Origin: an uncultured Chlorobiaceae bacterium | GTDB lineage: Bacteria > Bacteroidota > Chlorobiia > Chlorobiales > Chlorobiaceae | NCBI GenBank assembly: GCA_903994635.1 | Contig: CAJEXQ010000001.1 | Span: forward strand, 62,001 to 126,000 | Length of the DNA: 64,000 bases | Direction: 5' to 3' | Shown: one piece after another, positions 1 to 10,109 of the stretch | Numbering within the stretch: the first letter of the stretch is position 1 | Layout of the letters: each line of letters opens with the position of its first letter | Program-made: the position numbers and the translations under genes | The notes under the pieces: generated by a model | The model's database searches: none | What the model was told of the DNA's origin: nothing | Seen by the model: the letters and a program-made list of their open reading frames with translations, nothing else

Positions 1-2
1 TT

Positions 3-464
3 GATGATCATATTATTGTTGAAACAGCTGATGCCGTGCTTGTGGCCCCAAGGGGGTGTGTTCAGGATGTCAAGGTGCTCGTTGAAGAGCTTAAAAAGAG
101 AGGACGTGATGAGGCGCTGACTCACCAGCGGGTTTGCAGACCATGGGGCACTTATGAAACCGTTGATGAGTCAGATCGCTTCAAGGTCAAGCGTATTACG
201 GTGAACCCCGGAGCAGCGCTTTCGTTACAGAAACATCATCACCGTGCTGAACACTGGATTGTGGTGAAGGGAATAGCCCTTGTTACCGTCGAAGAGAAAA
301 AAATTACCCTCAATGAGGATCAGTCAACCTATATTCCTGTCGGGGCATTTCATCGTCTGGAGAATATCGGAATAACTCCTCTTGAACTGATCGAAGTACA
401 GACAGGCAGCTATCTTGGAGAGGATGATATCGTTCGGGTTGATGACCGGTATGGACGGCAATAG
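3..464 (+). CDS. Mannose-1-phosphate guanylyltransferase / mannose-6-phosphate isomerase, C-terminal part (5' end outside window)
   Basis: The reading frame is open from base 3, so the gene begins upstream of the window and only about 153 C-terminal codons are seen. The visible protein carries the end of the nucleotidyltransferase domain (DDHIIVETADAVLVA), then a linker, then a cupin of the type II phosphomannose isomerase kind: RPWGTYETVD, the metal-binding KHHHRAEHW and the IPVGAFHRLEN turn. ManC/AlgA-type bifunctional enzymes convert mannose-6-phosphate toward GDP-mannose for surface polysaccharides. The GTG at 36 is internal, not a start. Identity is by motif recognition; a cupin-bearing GDP-mannose pyrophosphorylase without isomerase activity is possible. 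Confidence 0.85.
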   Translation, partial: DDHIIVETADAVLVAPRGCVQDVKVLVEELKKRGRDEALTHQRVCRPWGTYETVDESDRFKVKRITVNPGAALSLQKHHHRAEHWIVVKGIALVTVEEKKITLNEDQSTYIPVGAFHRLENIGITPLELIEVQTGSYLGEDDIVRVDDRYGRQ

Positions 465-611
465 AAGAGTGGTTTCTATGTTTTGAGTACCATAAAAATC
501 GGTGTTAAAGATTTGCAACAGCCCTCTCCCCGCTTTGCTTTGATTCCACAATTAAATATATTAGATTTCAGAGTATTGTTTTTTTGCAACAACCCTAAAC
601 AGCAGTGTACT

Positions 612-881
612 ATGGCTGAAGAAACCAAAGCGTCCGATCAAAATCAACAGAAGCAAAGCGATTTTGGTACAGGGGAATTGTCTACTATCCTTGTGAGTGT
701 GGGCACTCTTATTGACAGTACGATTGAGCCGGTGAGCAAGGTTGTTATGAGTGTGGGCACTCTTATTGACAGTACGATTGACCCGGTGAGCAGGGTTGTT
801 GCCTCGATGCTTGATTCGCTTGCTGTTGTTGCAAAACAGGTGCTGGAAAGTGTTAGCTCTACGCTCGGCGGCAAGAAGTAG
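612..881 (+). CDS. Small repeat protein, possibly a chlorosome-envelope (CsmB/CsmF-like) protein
   Basis: An 89-residue protein starting at the ATG at 612. It has a short polar N-terminus rich in Gln and Lys, then a long amphipathic/hydrophobic part rich in Val, Ser and Thr, ending in TLGGKK. It holds an 18-residue tandem duplication (SVGTLIDSTIEPVSKVV-type unit, twice). The small size, the Val/Ser-rich helices and the GGKK end recall chlorosome envelope proteins of green sulfur bacteria; this is an impression from composition and not a firm family match. A rho-independent terminator follows closely. No strong Shine-Dalgarno sequence is visible. The longer frame opening at 483 has no family support. 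Confidence 0.55.
   Translation: MAEETKASDQNQQKQSDFGTGELSTILVSVGTLIDSTIEPVSKVVMSVGTLIDSTIDPVSRVVASMLDSLAVVAKQVLESVSSTLGGKK
694..801 (+). repeat. 54-bp tandem duplication inside the small repeat protein gene
   Basis: Bases 694-747 and 748-801 are near-identical 54-bp units (about 3 mismatches), in frame, adding 18 codons. The high identity at silent positions points to a recent duplication. Confidence 0.95.
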
Positions 882-926
882 GCGGCGAAAGGCGTTGGCA
901 TTCTGGCTGCGTTTATACCTCTTTTC

Positions 927-970
927 AGGCAAGCTTTTCGGTTTTTGAAAGGCTTGCCTCTTTTGTTTTT
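927..970 (+). terminator. Rho-independent terminator
   Basis: The arms AGGCAAGC (927-934) and GCTTGCCT (952-959) form a perfect 8-bp stem. They are followed by a T-rich tail, shortly after the small repeat protein gene. Confidence 0.85.
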
Positions 971-1043
971 ATCCATTGTGCTGATAATCTTTTTATAATT
1001 GCGGGCCCCGCGCCTGCATTCGACTGAATGATTTTGATGAGTT

Positions 1044-4000
1044 ATGAATGCTAAATTTGTTGAGTATCCCTCAAATGTCTCTTACAGCCTGGTAGAAGCC
1101 GGGATTCTGGCATACTGGAATGAGCAGGGAATTTTTCACAAAAGCCTCGAACAGCGGCCTGCCGACAAGGTTTTTTCCTTTTATGAGGGCCCCCCGACGG
1201 TCAACGGCAAGCCGGGGGTTCACCATGTTTTCAGCCGCACCATCAAGGATATTGTCTGTCGCTACAAAACCATGCAGGGGTACCGGGTTCCCCGCAAGGC
1301 TGGTTGGGACACTCATGGACTCCCGGTGGAGATTGCTGTGGAGAAGAAACTGGGTTTGAAGAACAAGTCGCAGGTCGTTGACTATGGCGATGCTGAGTTC
1401 AATGCCGAAGCTCGGGCGCTTGTCTATCACCACATTGATGATAACCGGGAAGGGTGGGGAAAGTTGACTGAGCGGATGGGATACTGGGTTGATATGGACA
1501 ATCCCTACATCACCTGCACCAATGACTATATCGAATCGGTCTGGTGGGCCCTGAAAACGATTTTCGACAAGGGGCTGATCTACAAGGACTATAAAATTGT
1601 GCCGCAGGATCCAAAATCCGAGACGGTGCTGAGCTCGCATGAGCTTGCCCTGGGGTACAAAGAGGTGAAAGATCCGAGCATCTATGTCAAGTTCAAGGTT
1701 CTCGGGGCTGAAGAGTCGTTTCTGGTCTGGACAACGACGCCGTGGACACTCATCTCAAATGTAGCGCTTTGCGTCGGCTCAGATATTGACTACGTAAAGG
1801 TATGTCATGCGGTGAGTGGAGAGGTGCTGATTCTTGCCGAGTCGCGCTTGCAGGTGCTTCTGGAGAAGAATGAAGAGGGTGAATCACTCTGGAAGGTTGT
1901 TGCCGAGCTGAAAGGGCGCGATCTCGAAGGGCTGGAGTATGAGCCGCTCTTCACCTACATTCACCCTGAAAAAAAGTGCTGGTATGTCACGGCAGGTTCT
2001 TTTGTCTCTACTGAAGATGGCACAGGTATTGTTCATATCGCTCCGGCCTTCGGCGTTGATGACTACGAGATTGCCAAAACATACGATTTGCCGATGCTTC
2101 AGCCGGTTGCCCGGAATGGCTGCTTTACCTCCGAGGTGAGCGACTATGATGGCATGTTTTTCAAGGATACTGATCCCCTGATTATACAGCAGCTCAAGAG
2201 TGCGGGGAAGTTATACCGCAAGGAGATCATTACCCACACTTATCCCTATTCGTGGCGTTACGATGTGCCGGTCATCTACTATGCCCGCGAGTCCTGGTAT
2301 ATCAGGACGACGGCAGTAGCACCGCGCATGGTGGAGCTTAACAAAACCATCAACTGGTGCCCTCCCGAGATAGGGGCAGGGCGTTTTGGTAACTGGCTGG
2401 AGGAGAACAAGGACTGGGCGCTCTCCCGTGAGCGATTCTGGGGTTCGCCTCTGCCGCTCTGGGTTTCAGAGGATTTTGTTATTGGCGATGATGCCTCTTC
2501 GGGCAACATGTTTGCTGTTGGTTCAGTTGCAGAGTTGCGCGATGGCTTTATTGATGTTGAAGGTGATCGTCTCCTCCTTGGAGAGGCGCTCGACAGGGGG
2601 TTGGTGGAGCTTGATCTGCACAAGCCTTTTGTTGACAGGATCTACTTTATCAGGGATGGCAGACGCTTCAACCGGACTCCTGAGCTTGTCGATGTCTGGT
2701 TCGACAGTGGTTCCATGCCCTTTGCCCAGTTGCACTATCCGTTCGAGAATCGAGAGCTGTTCGACAGGATGTTCCCGGCAGATTTCATTGCCGAGGGGGT
2801 CGATCAGACCAGGGGTTGGTTTTACACCCTCCATGCCATTGCAACGCTTATTTTCGACAAGCCTGCCTATAAAAACCTGATTGTCAATGGGCATATTCTC
2901 GACAAATCCGGCCAGAAGATGTCGAAGTCGAAAGGCAATATGGTTGATCCTTTTGAGACGATGGAGCGTTACGGCGCCGATGCACTTCGCTGGTACCTGA
3001 TGGTGAGCAGCCCTCCATGGAGAGCGAAATCGTTCAATACAGCCGAGATTGAGGAGGAGCAACGCAAGTTTTTCCGGGCCTTTATCAACAGCTACAACTT
3101 TTTTGTGCTCTATGCCAATGTCGATGGCTTTACCTTTGCCGAACCCGAAATTGCGCTGCAGGAGCGTTCCGAGCTTGACCGCTGGGTGCTCTCCTGCCTG
3201 AATACGCTGATTGATGCCGTTCATCTCCGCATGGAGCAGTACGACATTACCGCTGCAGTCAGGCTGATCAACGATTTTACCATCGATGACCTTTCAAACT
3301 GGTATATCCGCCGGTCGCGAAAACGGTTCTGGAAGAGCGACATGGGGCACGACAAGATTGCAGCCTATCAGACGCTCTATGGTGCACTTGAAACGGTGGC
3401 AAAGCTGCTCGCTCCCATTACCCCGTTTATAGCGGATCGCATCTATCTGAATCTGAATGGTATCAGCCAACGTGAACCCTTTGACTCGGTGCATCTCGCC
3501 TGTTTCCCGCTGCTTGACCTTGAGGCTATTGATCGCCCGCTTGAGCATCGCATGAAAAAGGCGCAGATTATCACCTCTCTGGTTCGTACCATGCGCGAAA
3601 AGGCTTCGATCAAGGTTCGTCAACCGCTCAAGCGCATTCTGCTCTCCATCAGTGATGCTGCGGCGCGGGAGGAGTACCGACAGGTTGCTGACATTATTAT
3701 GGAGGAGGTCAATGTCCAGAAGATCGAGTATATCGAAGAGGATGGATCGGTGATCAGCAAGAAGGTAAAGCCAAACTTTAAAACTCTTGGTCCCCGTTTT
3801 GGCAAAGAGATGAAAGCGCTGGCTGAAGCGATCAGGATGATGAGCCACAAACAGATTGCGCACCTTGAACAAGAGGGTAAACTTTCGCTTGAGCTTGATG
3901 GTCGGGTGTTTGAGGTGAAGCGCGAGGATGTGGAAATTATGCACGAGGATATTGAGGGGTGGCTTGTTGCTTCCGATGAAGCGAACGGTATTATGGTGGC

Positions 4001-4298
4001 GCTCGATACGGAAATGACCGAAGAGCTTGAGATGCTGGGTCTGGCACGTGAACTGGTGAGCCGAATCCAGACGTTGCGAAAGGAGAGTGGTTTTGAGATT
4101 ACTGACCGGATTTCTCTTTCCCTTCAGGGATCGGCAAAACTGCTGGATGCGGTGGAGAGCAATGCAGAGTACATTAAATCCGAAACCCTTGCCATGGCCC
4201 TTGCCATTCTGCCATTTGACGATGCTTCCTGCACAAAGAGGGATGAGATGATAAACAGTGAATTGTGCAGGTTATCACTTGAAAAATATGAAAGTTAA
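1044..4298 (+). CDS. ileS: Isoleucyl-tRNA synthetase, type 2, with altered HIGH motif
   Basis: Class I aminoacyl-tRNA synthetase that charges tRNA-Ile. At 1084 residues it matches the long IleRS type 2 (eukaryote-like) group. Visible marks are the N-terminal nucleotide-binding fold, an editing domain with the WTTTPWTL signature, KMSKS at residues 625-629, the [12 protein letters not shown] motif, and a long anticodon-binding C-terminus. The HIGH position reads GVHH (residues 58-61, bases 1215-1226) where most members have HxGH: the first His and the Gly are exchanged for Gly and His. Such GxHH variants have been reported in type 2 IleRS linked to very high mupirocin resistance. Start ATG at 1044. 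A DksA-like gene follows 60 bases downstream. Confidence 0.97.
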   Translation: MNAKFVEYPSNVSYSLVEAGILAYWNEQGIFHKSLEQRPADKVFSFYEGPPTVNGKPGVHHVFSRTIKDIVCRYKTMQGYRVPRKAGWDTHGLPVEIAVEKKLGLKNKSQVVDYGDAEFNAEARALVYHHIDDNREGWGKLTERMGYWVDMDNPYITCTNDYIESVWWALKTIFDKGLIYKDYKIVPQDPKSETVLSSHELALGYKEVKDPSIYVKFKVLGAEESFLVWTTTPWTLISNVALCVGSDIDYVKVCHAVSGEVLILAESRLQVLLEKNEEGESLWKVVAELKGRDLEGLEYEPLFTYIHPEKKCWYVTAGSFVSTEDGTGIVHIAPAFGVDDYEIAKTYDLPMLQPVARNGCFTSEVSDYDGMFFKDTDPLIIQQLKSAGKLYRKEIITHTYPYSWRYDVPVIYYARESWYIRTTAVAPRMVELNKTINWCPPEIGAGRFGNWLEENKDWALSRERFWGSPLPLWVSEDFVIGDDASSGNMFAVGSVAELRDGFIDVEGDRLLLGEALDRGLVELDLHKPFVDRIYFIRDGRRFNRTPELVDVWFDSGSMPFAQLHYPFENRELFDRMFPADFIAEGVDQTRGWFYTLHAIATLIFDKPAYKNLIVNGHILDKSGQKMSKSKGNMVDPFETMERYGADALRWYLMVSSPPWRAKSFNTAEIEEEQRKFFRAFINSYNFFVLYANVDGFTFAEPEIALQERSELDRWVLSCLNTLIDAVHLRMEQYDITAAVRLINDFTIDDLSNWYIRRSRKRFWKSDMGHDKIAAYQTLYGALETVAKLLAPITPFIADRIYLNLNGISQREPFDSVHLACFPLLDLEAIDRPLEHRMKKAQIITSLVRTMREKASIKVRQPLKRILLSISDAAAREEYRQVADIIMEEVNVQKIEYIEEDGSVISKKVKPNFKTLGPRFGKEMKALAEAIRMMSHKQIAHLEQEGKLSLELDGRVFEVKREDVEIMHEDIEGWLVASDEANGIMVALDTEMTEELEMLGLARELVSRIQTLRKESGFEITDRISLSLQGSAKLLDAVESNAEYIKSETLAMALAILPFDDASCTKRDEMINSELCRLSLEKYES

Positions 4299-4358
4299 TG
4301 GTATTATCCTGCGCTCTGTTTTTACGTAATTCGGTTAGATAAAAAAAACAAGTTTATT

Positions 4359-4793
4359 ATGGCGAAAAGAAGAGAGACAGCTTTCAGCAGAGAGAGCGAG
4401 ATAATGGAAGAGCCTGTCCTGACCAGAACGTATTTAACCGATGAAGAGCTCGAACATTTCAGGCTGTTGTTGCTAAAACGACGCGAAGAGGTGGTTCGTG
4501 ATCTGGATATTCTTCGCTCCCCGCTCTCTGACGAGAATGTGGAAGATTCAGTCAATTCGAACTACTCCATGCACATGGCTGATCACGGGACAGATACCAT
4601 GGATCGTGAACAGCGTTTTATGTTTATTGCCCGTGACGAAAAATATGTAACCTATATTGACCAGGCGCTTGACAGGATCAGAAACCGTACTTACGGGATT
4701 TGTATCAAGTCAGGGAAACCGATTCCGAAAAAGAGACTTGAGGCGGTGCCTCACACCTCAGTGCGAATTGAGTTCAAACAGGGGAAAAAGTAA
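4359..4793 (+). CDS. DksA/TraR-family protein with degenerate zinc finger
   Basis: A 144-residue protein with the DksA/TraR layout. An N-terminal coiled-coil region (roughly residues 25-105) carries the DxxDxE-like stretch HGTDTMDREQ. It is followed by the YGICIKSGKPIPKKRLEAVP region that corresponds to the C-terminal zinc finger. Only one of the four zinc-ligand cysteines remains (GIC); the second pair is replaced by HTS residues, so zinc binding is unlikely. DksA relatives bind RNA polymerase through the secondary channel. Similar short proteins are commonly placed beside ileS in Bacteroidetes/Chlorobi, often with lspA, which is absent here. A terminator follows at 4859. Confidence 0.85.
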   Translation: MAKRRETAFSRESEIMEEPVLTRTYLTDEELEHFRLLLLKRREEVVRDLDILRSPLSDENVEDSVNSNYSMHMADHGTDTMDREQRFMFIARDEKYVTYIDQALDRIRNRTYGICIKSGKPIPKKRLEAVPHTSVRIEFKQGKK

Positions 4794-4858
4794 GAACGAC
4801 GACTTTTGTAGTCAGTCATTCGGCAATCATCCACTGGACTTTGTCTATGTGTGCAGGC

Positions 4859-4892
4859 GGAGGTGTTTGTAATGGTGCACCTCCTTTTGCTT
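4859..4892 (+). terminator. Rho-independent terminator
   Basis: The arms GGAGGTG (4859-4865) and CACCTCC (4878-4884) are followed by TTTTGCTTCTT. The hairpin lies between the convergent dksA-like gene and purF and can end transcription from the left. Confidence 0.75.
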
Positions 4893-4893
4893 C

Positions 4894-6387
4894 TTAGTCG
4901 TTTTCCTCTTTGTCCGTGGTTGCGTCGCTGATCTGAATCGGATAGTCCCCACTGAAACAGGCTGTACAGTAACTGCACGTTTCACCCTCAAACGAAGGCA
5001 CGCTGTTCATCAACCCATCCATGGTGAGGTATTTCAATGAATCCACGCCAATATACTGCCTGATTTTTTCAATTTCCTCCACCTCATTATCCAGATTGTC
5101 GAACATGTGTGTGAGCAACTGCCGTTTGGTAGGAAAATCCATACCGTAAAAGCAGGGGTTGGTGATTGGCGGGGAGCTGATGTGCAGGTGAATTGCCGTA
5201 GGGGCAGCCTCACGGATCAGTTTGATCAGCATCTTGGCCGTTGTGCCCCTGACTATGGAGTCGTCGACAAGGATGATCGGCCTGTCCTGAAGGACACCGC
5301 GGACAATATTGTATTTGGATCGAACCTTGATGCCTCGGCTGTGAATGCCCGGCTGAATGAAGGTTCTGCCGACATAGTGGTTACGGATAAGGCCATGCTC
5401 AAACCGGGCAGGCTTCTCCATCTTGATACTCTCCCTGACAAATCCGAGCGCTGCGGTGTTGGATGAATCGGGTACACTGACAACGCTCAGCTCTTTTTCG
5501 CCAGGCTGATGCTTAATGGATGACTCCCTGGCAAGGTTTTTCCCGAGATTTCGCCTCACCTTGTCAACGGAATGGCCAAAAATAAAGCTGTCGGGACGGG
5601 AGAAGTAGACGTATTCAAAAATGCAGCGAGCCTTGCGTTTGGAGGCAGGAAGGAAGAGTGACGTCGGTTTTTCATTGGTTACCGCGAGGTGATCGATCAG
5701 CAGAATTTCTCCGGGTTCAATATCGCGAATGTATTTTGCCTGGATGATATCGAAAGCGCAGGTTTCACTGGCAACAATATAGGTGAGCTCTCCGGTAAGG
5801 GGATCAACTTTTTTGCCGAGAGCAAGCGGTCTGAACCCGAAAGGATCCCTCGCTGCGATCAACTGGTTGTTGGCCAATAGAACTATCGAGTAAGCACCCT
5901 CAACCTGCAAGAGCGCTTCATAGAGCTGGTGTATCGGCTCTTTTTCACGGCTGCGTGCTGCGAGGTGCGGGATGATTTCAGTATCCGAAGAGGCCTGAAA
6001 GATAACTCCCAGTTCGGTCAGATCGCGACGCAAGGCACGGGAGTTGGTAAGGTTACCATTATGGGCTATTGCCAGGCTCCCCGAGCGATAGGTGAGGGAA
6101 AATGGCTGAATATTGTTGATTGAAGCCGATGAACCAGTGGTTGAGTAACGGTTGTGGCCAATTGCGGCATAGCCGCCAAGGGTTTCAAAAATAGTCTCAT
6201 CCCTGAACACTTCAGCAACCAGGCCCATGCCCTTGTGCTGCTTGAAGAGAGTCCTTTTTTTTGCCTTGTTGTATTCTGCGACAACGATACCAGCGGCCTC
6301 CTGTCCTCTGTGCTGAAGTGAATAGAGACCGTAGAAAGTATCCTCTGCGGGAGTTTTAGAATTAAAAACACCGAAAACACCACACAT
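4894..6387 (-). CDS. purF: Amidophosphoribosyltransferase
   Basis: Catalyses the first committed step of purine synthesis, PRPP plus glutamine to 5-phosphoribosylamine. The 497-residue protein starts MCGVFGVFN, so Cys2 becomes the N-terminal glutaminase nucleophile with no propeptide beyond Met. The PRPP-binding loop ILVDDSIVRGTT is present. Cysteines in RCIFEY, NPCFYG and the C-terminal CSYC pair match the four ligands of the Fe-S cluster in the Bacillus-type enzyme, which suggests the oxygen-sensitive cluster-bearing form expected in an anaerobe. It stands alone, divergent from the kdsC-like gene, with a 247-base intergenic region. Confidence 0.97.
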   Translation of the reverse strand: MCGVFGVFNSKTPAEDTFYGLYSLQHRGQEAAGIVVAEYNKAKKRTLFKQHKGMGLVAEVFRDETIFETLGGYAAIGHNRYSTTGSSASINNIQPFSLTYRSGSLAIAHNGNLTNSRALRRDLTELGVIFQASSDTEIIPHLAARSREKEPIHQLYEALLQVEGAYSIVLLANNQLIAARDPFGFRPLALGKKVDPLTGELTYIVASETCAFDIIQAKYIRDIEPGEILLIDHLAVTNEKPTSLFLPASKRKARCIFEYVYFSRPDSFIFGHSVDKVRRNLGKNLARESSIKHQPGEKELSVVSVPDSSNTAALGFVRESIKMEKPARFEHGLIRNHYVGRTFIQPGIHSRGIKVRSKYNIVRGVLQDRPIILVDDSIVRGTTAKMLIKLIREAAPTAIHLHISSPPITNPCFYGMDFPTKRQLLTHMFDNLDNEVEEIEKIRQYIGVDSLKYLTMDGLMNSVPSFEGETCSYCTACFSGDYPIQISDATTDKEEND

Positions 6388-6634
6388 TGCAAGGGATGTT
6401 AAAGTTGAGGAAACCGCCCAATCTGCCTCACCCTCTCGATGAGGAACTGAACATAACGATTCGGAGAGTCAATTGAAAGTCCGCAGACTTTTTATCTAAA
6501 CGGTGACAACAATTTTAAGAGAGAGAGCCTCCCATATTTCTCTTGCTGTGAAATGGCGAAAAAATCGTATATTGGCCTCCGTCATAATCAATCTCTTTGT
6601 TGGCTGAAACACAGGCTGAAACACACTTTTTTAC

Positions 6635-7153
6635 ATGCTGTCATTAACGCCCGGTGAACTCGAAAAAAGAGCTGAAAAGATAAAGCTTGTTATTTCCGAT
6701 AACGATGGCATCTTTACCGATAACGGTGTTTACTATTCCGGGAGTGGAGAGGAGATGAAGCGCTACTCCATCAGGGACGGGATGGGTGTTGAACGGCTGA
6801 GAAACATCGGCATTGAAACCTCCATCATGACCGGTGAGGTGTCGCCAAGTCTGAAAAAACGTGCTGAAAAGCTCGGCATAAAGAGGCTCTATCTTGGAGT
6901 CAAAGAGAAGCTCTCAATGGTTGAAACCGTGCTGGCTGAAACTGGCCTTAGCCGCTGTGAACTGGCCTATATCGGCGATGACATCAATGATGCTGCGATT
7001 ATGGAGGAGATAGCGAAGGAGGGCTTGACGGCATCTCCCCGCGATGCAATGCTCTTTGTTGAGCCTTACACTCACTATCGAACCCTGAGTGATGGAGGAT
7101 ACGGTGCATTCCGCGATTTTGCCGAATGGCTCATTGCGCTCCGAAATTCCTGA
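6635..7153 (+). CDS. HAD-family phosphatase, KdsC-like
   Basis: A 172-residue C0-type HAD hydrolase of the KdsC family. Motif I is ISDNDGIFTDNG with the two aspartates at residues 22 and 24. Motif II lies in IMTGE, the conserved Lys is in GVKEK, and motif III is YIGDDINDA. Family members dephosphorylate 8- or 9-carbon sugar acids such as Kdo-8-phosphate or nonulosonic-acid-9-phosphate. The next gene is a NeuB-like synthase 81 bases away on the same strand, so the substrate is more likely the 9-phosphate that enzyme makes. That pairing is inferred from position. Confidence 0.85.
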   Translation: MLSLTPGELEKRAEKIKLVISDNDGIFTDNGVYYSGSGEEMKRYSIRDGMGVERLRNIGIETSIMTGEVSPSLKKRAEKLGIKRLYLGVKEKLSMVETVLAETGLSRCELAYIGDDINDAAIMEEIAKEGLTASPRDAMLFVEPYTHYRTLSDGGYGAFRDFAEWLIALRNS

Positions 7154-7234
7154 CTATATTTGTTGTTTTATTAATATCGATTCCGGACATCCCATTCACA
7201 GAGAGTGGCCGGTTCATTTTATCCAGAGTATTTT

Positions 7235-8104
7235 ATGGCGGAAGTCACCATAGGGAACAGAAAAGTCGGAGACGGGCATCCTGTCTTCGTTATTGCCGAG
7301 ATCGGCATCAATCACAACGGGTCGATGGAGGTTGCAAAAAAGCTGATTGAGGGTGCTGCTCAGGCAGGCTGTGATGCTGTCAAGTTTCAGAAGCGTACTC
7401 CGGAGCTTTGTGTGCCGAAAGATCAGCGCGACATTGAGCGCGATACCCCCTGGGGCCGCATGAAGTACATTGACTACAGATACAAAGTCGAGTTTGGACG
7501 TGACGAGTATCTCGAAATAGACAAGTACAGCAAAGAGCATGGTATTTCATGGTTTGCCTCCTGCTGGGACGAGGAGTCCGTTGATTTTATGGAACAGTTT
7601 AATCCCCCCTGTTACAAGGCAGCTTCAGCCGCTCTGACTGATCTCGCGCTTCTCAAGAAAACCGCAGCAACCGGGCGCCCCCTTATTATCTCTACCGGAA
7701 TGTCAACCATGGACGAGGTTGAAAAAACTGTTGAAGTGCTCGGTACAGAAAATCTCCTTATTGCGCACACCAATTCAACCTACCCCTCTCCTATTGAAGA
7801 GCTGAACCTTCGGATGATTACAACGCTCAAGGCACTCTATCCCACTGTGCCGATAGGCTATTCAGGCCATGAAGTGGGGCTTTCAACCACATGGGCAGCA
7901 GTGGCACTCGGAGCGACCTTTGTTGAACGTCACGTCACCCTTGACCGGGCCATGTGGGGCTCTGACCAGGCAGCCTCTGTCGAACTTTCAGGCCTCTCAA
8001 GGCTTGTTTCAAACATTCGCGATATCGAAAAAGCTCTTGGCGACGGAGTCAAGCGTCTCTATGAGGGCGAGGCGGCAGCGCGCAAAAAGCTTCGCCGGTC
8101 ATGA
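7235..8104 (+). CDS. N-acetylneuraminate (nonulosonic acid) synthase-like protein without SAF domain
   Basis: A NeuB-family TIM-barrel enzyme that condenses phosphoenolpyruvate with a hexosamine-derived sugar. Signatures are [13 protein letters not shown] (residues 17-29), [29 protein letters not shown] and IGYSGHEVG. It is 289 residues long, while typical NeuB has about 340-360 because of a C-terminal SAF (antifreeze-like) domain; here the protein ends soon after the barrel. The start is taken at the ATG at 7235 because the conserved N-terminus begins there, although a GTG at 7205 is in frame. It is likely co-transcribed with the upstream KdsC-like phosphatase. Product (sialic, legionaminic or another nonulosonic acid) is not determinable. 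Confidence 0.88.
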   Translation: MAEVTIGNRKVGDGHPVFVIAEIGINHNGSMEVAKKLIEGAAQAGCDAVKFQKRTPELCVPKDQRDIERDTPWGRMKYIDYRYKVEFGRDEYLEIDKYSKEHGISWFASCWDEESVDFMEQFNPPCYKAASAALTDLALLKKTAATGRPLIISTGMSTMDEVEKTVEVLGTENLLIAHTNSTYPSPIEELNLRMITTLKALYPTVPIGYSGHEVGLSTTWAAVALGATFVERHVTLDRAMWGSDQAASVELSGLSRLVSNIRDIEKALGDGVKRLYEGEAAARKKLRRS

Positions 8105-8186
8105 TTATAAATCTCTTTTTCTGAATGCTTGCTCTCATCGACCTGGTCAACAAGCTTTCATAAATAAACAAAGCACACTATTTAAT

Positions 8187-10079
8187 ATGAGCAACAGCAG
8201 TAACAACGGTACAGCACCTCTCCAGGAGTTTCAATACAAGGCTGAAATGAAGCAGCTTCTGGATCTTATAGTCCACTCCCTTTATACCCATCCCGAAATA
8301 TATCTCAGAGAGCTGATTTCAAACGCCTCCGATGCACTGAGCAAGGTGCGTTTCAATGCACTTACCGACCAGGATATTCTTGACAAGGAGGCTGAACTTG
8401 CCATCAGGATCACCATCGATTCCAAAGAGATGACTTTTGTCATTGAAGACAGCGGCGTTGGCATGACCGAAGAGGAACTGATTGCAAACCTCGGAACGGT
8501 TGCCAAGTCGGGGACGCTCAGCTTTATGCAGTCGCTCAAAGAGCAGCAGCAACAGCTTGATGGCAACCTCATAGGGCAGTTTGGTGTTGGCTTCTACTCA
8601 GTATTCATGGTCACTGAAGAGGTCACCGTAGAGACCAGAAGCGCCCAGCCAGATTCGCATGGGTATCGCTGGCGCTCCGGTGGCCAGGGCACCTATACCA
8701 TTGAAAAGATCGACAAAGCGACCCGTGGCTCCCGCATCTCCTTCAAGCTCAAGGAAGAACATAAAGAGTTTGCCGAAGAGTACCGCGTTGAGCAGATCAT
8801 CAAGAAATATTCAAACTTTGTTGACTTTCCGATTTACCTGGGCGAAAAGCAGGTCAACAGCATCACGGCGCTCTGGCAGCGTTCAAAAAGTGAGCTGAAG
8901 GATGAGGAGGTCAACGAGTTCTACAAGTTCATCGCCAACGACTATAACGATCCGCTCGACTACCTGCCAATCTCTGTCGAAGGGAAGGTTACCTTTAAGG
9001 CGCTCCTTTTTCTGCCAACAGAGGCGCCGCCAGAAATGCTCCATCGTCAGGGTGATCTCGAAAATCGTGGGCCGCAGCTCTATGTGAAAAAGGTGTTGAT
9101 CCAGAATGAGTGCCGTGATCTGCTCCCCGAGTACCTTCGCTTTATCGTCGGTGTTGTCGATACCGAAGATCTTTCGCTGAACGTTTCACGAGAGGTGGTG
9201 CAGTCGAGCCCGGTGATGGCTAAAATCCGCCAGATTCTTACCGGCAAAATTCTTGGCTGGATTGAAACCCTTGCCAAAGAGCAGCCTGAAAAGTTTAAAA
9301 CTTTTTACAAGGCATTCGGCCCCATCATCAAGATTGGTTTGAACACCGATTTTACCAATCGCGACAAGCTTATTGAACTGCTGCGCTTTGAGAGCACAAA
9401 AACCGCCGAGGGTGAATATGTGACGCTCAAAGAGTATACCGGGCGAATGGGAGCTGACCAGAAGGAGATCTACTACCATTCAGGAAGCAGTCGCGGGCAG
9501 CTTCTTGCACACCCCAATCTTGAGTATTTCCAGAATATGGATATTGAGGTACTGCTCTTGAGCGATCCGGTTGACGTTTTTGTTATTCCCTCGATTCATG
9601 AGTTCGATAAAAAGCCGCTCAAATCCATTGAAAAACCGGATATCGATTTTTCAAAGCAGAAACAGAAGAGGGATGGAGTCGAGCCCCTTCCTGAAAATCT
9701 TCTTTCTCCGGTGTTGCAGCTTTTCCGTGAAACACTTGCGGAGGAGATTGAAGATGTTCTTGAATCACACCGGCTGGTCAATTCACCGGTGACGCTGGTG
9801 AGCGGAAAGGACGGCCTCGACAGCCAGATGGAGAAGATGATGAAGATGATGCAGGCCAACATGCCTGCTGCCAAAAGGATTCTTGAGGTCAATACGTCAC
9901 ATCCGATTATCCGCAACCTTTCTGGCATGATTATTGCCGATGCTGGTAATCCCCTGATCAGAACTGTCATCAGGCAGCTTTATGAAGGCGCTCTCTTTCT
10001 TGAGGGGGGGCTTGATTCGACCACTGCTTTTTTATCGAGAATGAATGAGTTGATTGAGGTAGCAACGCTCAGCAGATAA
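8187..10079 (+). CDS. htpG: Molecular chaperone HtpG (Hsp90)
   Basis: ATP-dependent cytosolic chaperone of the Hsp90 family, 630 residues (family about 620-635). The N-terminal GHKL ATPase domain shows [13 protein letters not shown], the DSGVGMT loop and [13 protein letters not shown]. The middle domain shows the [10 protein letters not shown] region with the catalytic-loop arginine, and the C-terminal dimerisation part ends at LSR. The open frame extends far upstream over the NeuB-like gene, but the first plausible start is the ATG at 8187, which gives the usual N-terminal length. It lies 82 bases after the NeuB-like gene and 30 bases before the ferritin-VIT gene. Confidence 0.96.
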   Translation: MSNSSNNGTAPLQEFQYKAEMKQLLDLIVHSLYTHPEIYLRELISNASDALSKVRFNALTDQDILDKEAELAIRITIDSKEMTFVIEDSGVGMTEEELIANLGTVAKSGTLSFMQSLKEQQQQLDGNLIGQFGVGFYSVFMVTEEVTVETRSAQPDSHGYRWRSGGQGTYTIEKIDKATRGSRISFKLKEEHKEFAEEYRVEQIIKKYSNFVDFPIYLGEKQVNSITALWQRSKSELKDEEVNEFYKFIANDYNDPLDYLPISVEGKVTFKALLFLPTEAPPEMLHRQGDLENRGPQLYVKKVLIQNECRDLLPEYLRFIVGVVDTEDLSLNVSREVVQSSPVMAKIRQILTGKILGWIETLAKEQPEKFKTFYKAFGPIIKIGLNTDFTNRDKLIELLRFESTKTAEGEYVTLKEYTGRMGADQKEIYYHSGSSRGQLLAHPNLEYFQNMDIEVLLLSDPVDVFVIPSIHEFDKKPLKSIEKPDIDFSKQKQKRDGVEPLPENLLSPVLQLFRETLAEEIEDVLESHRLVNSPVTLVSGKDGLDSQMEKMMKMMQANMPAAKRILEVNTSHPIIRNLSGMIIADAGNPLIRTVIRQLYEGALFLEGGLDSTTAFLSRMNELIEVATLSR

Positions 10080-10109
10080 GAGGATCCAATAACCTAAACC
10101 AGTGAATTC

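Noticed and set aside
697..764. GAGTG..CACTC inverted repeats that look CIRCE-like
   Set aside because: They lie inside the coding frame of the small repeat protein, twice, as part of the 54-bp duplication; the spacing does not match CIRCE.
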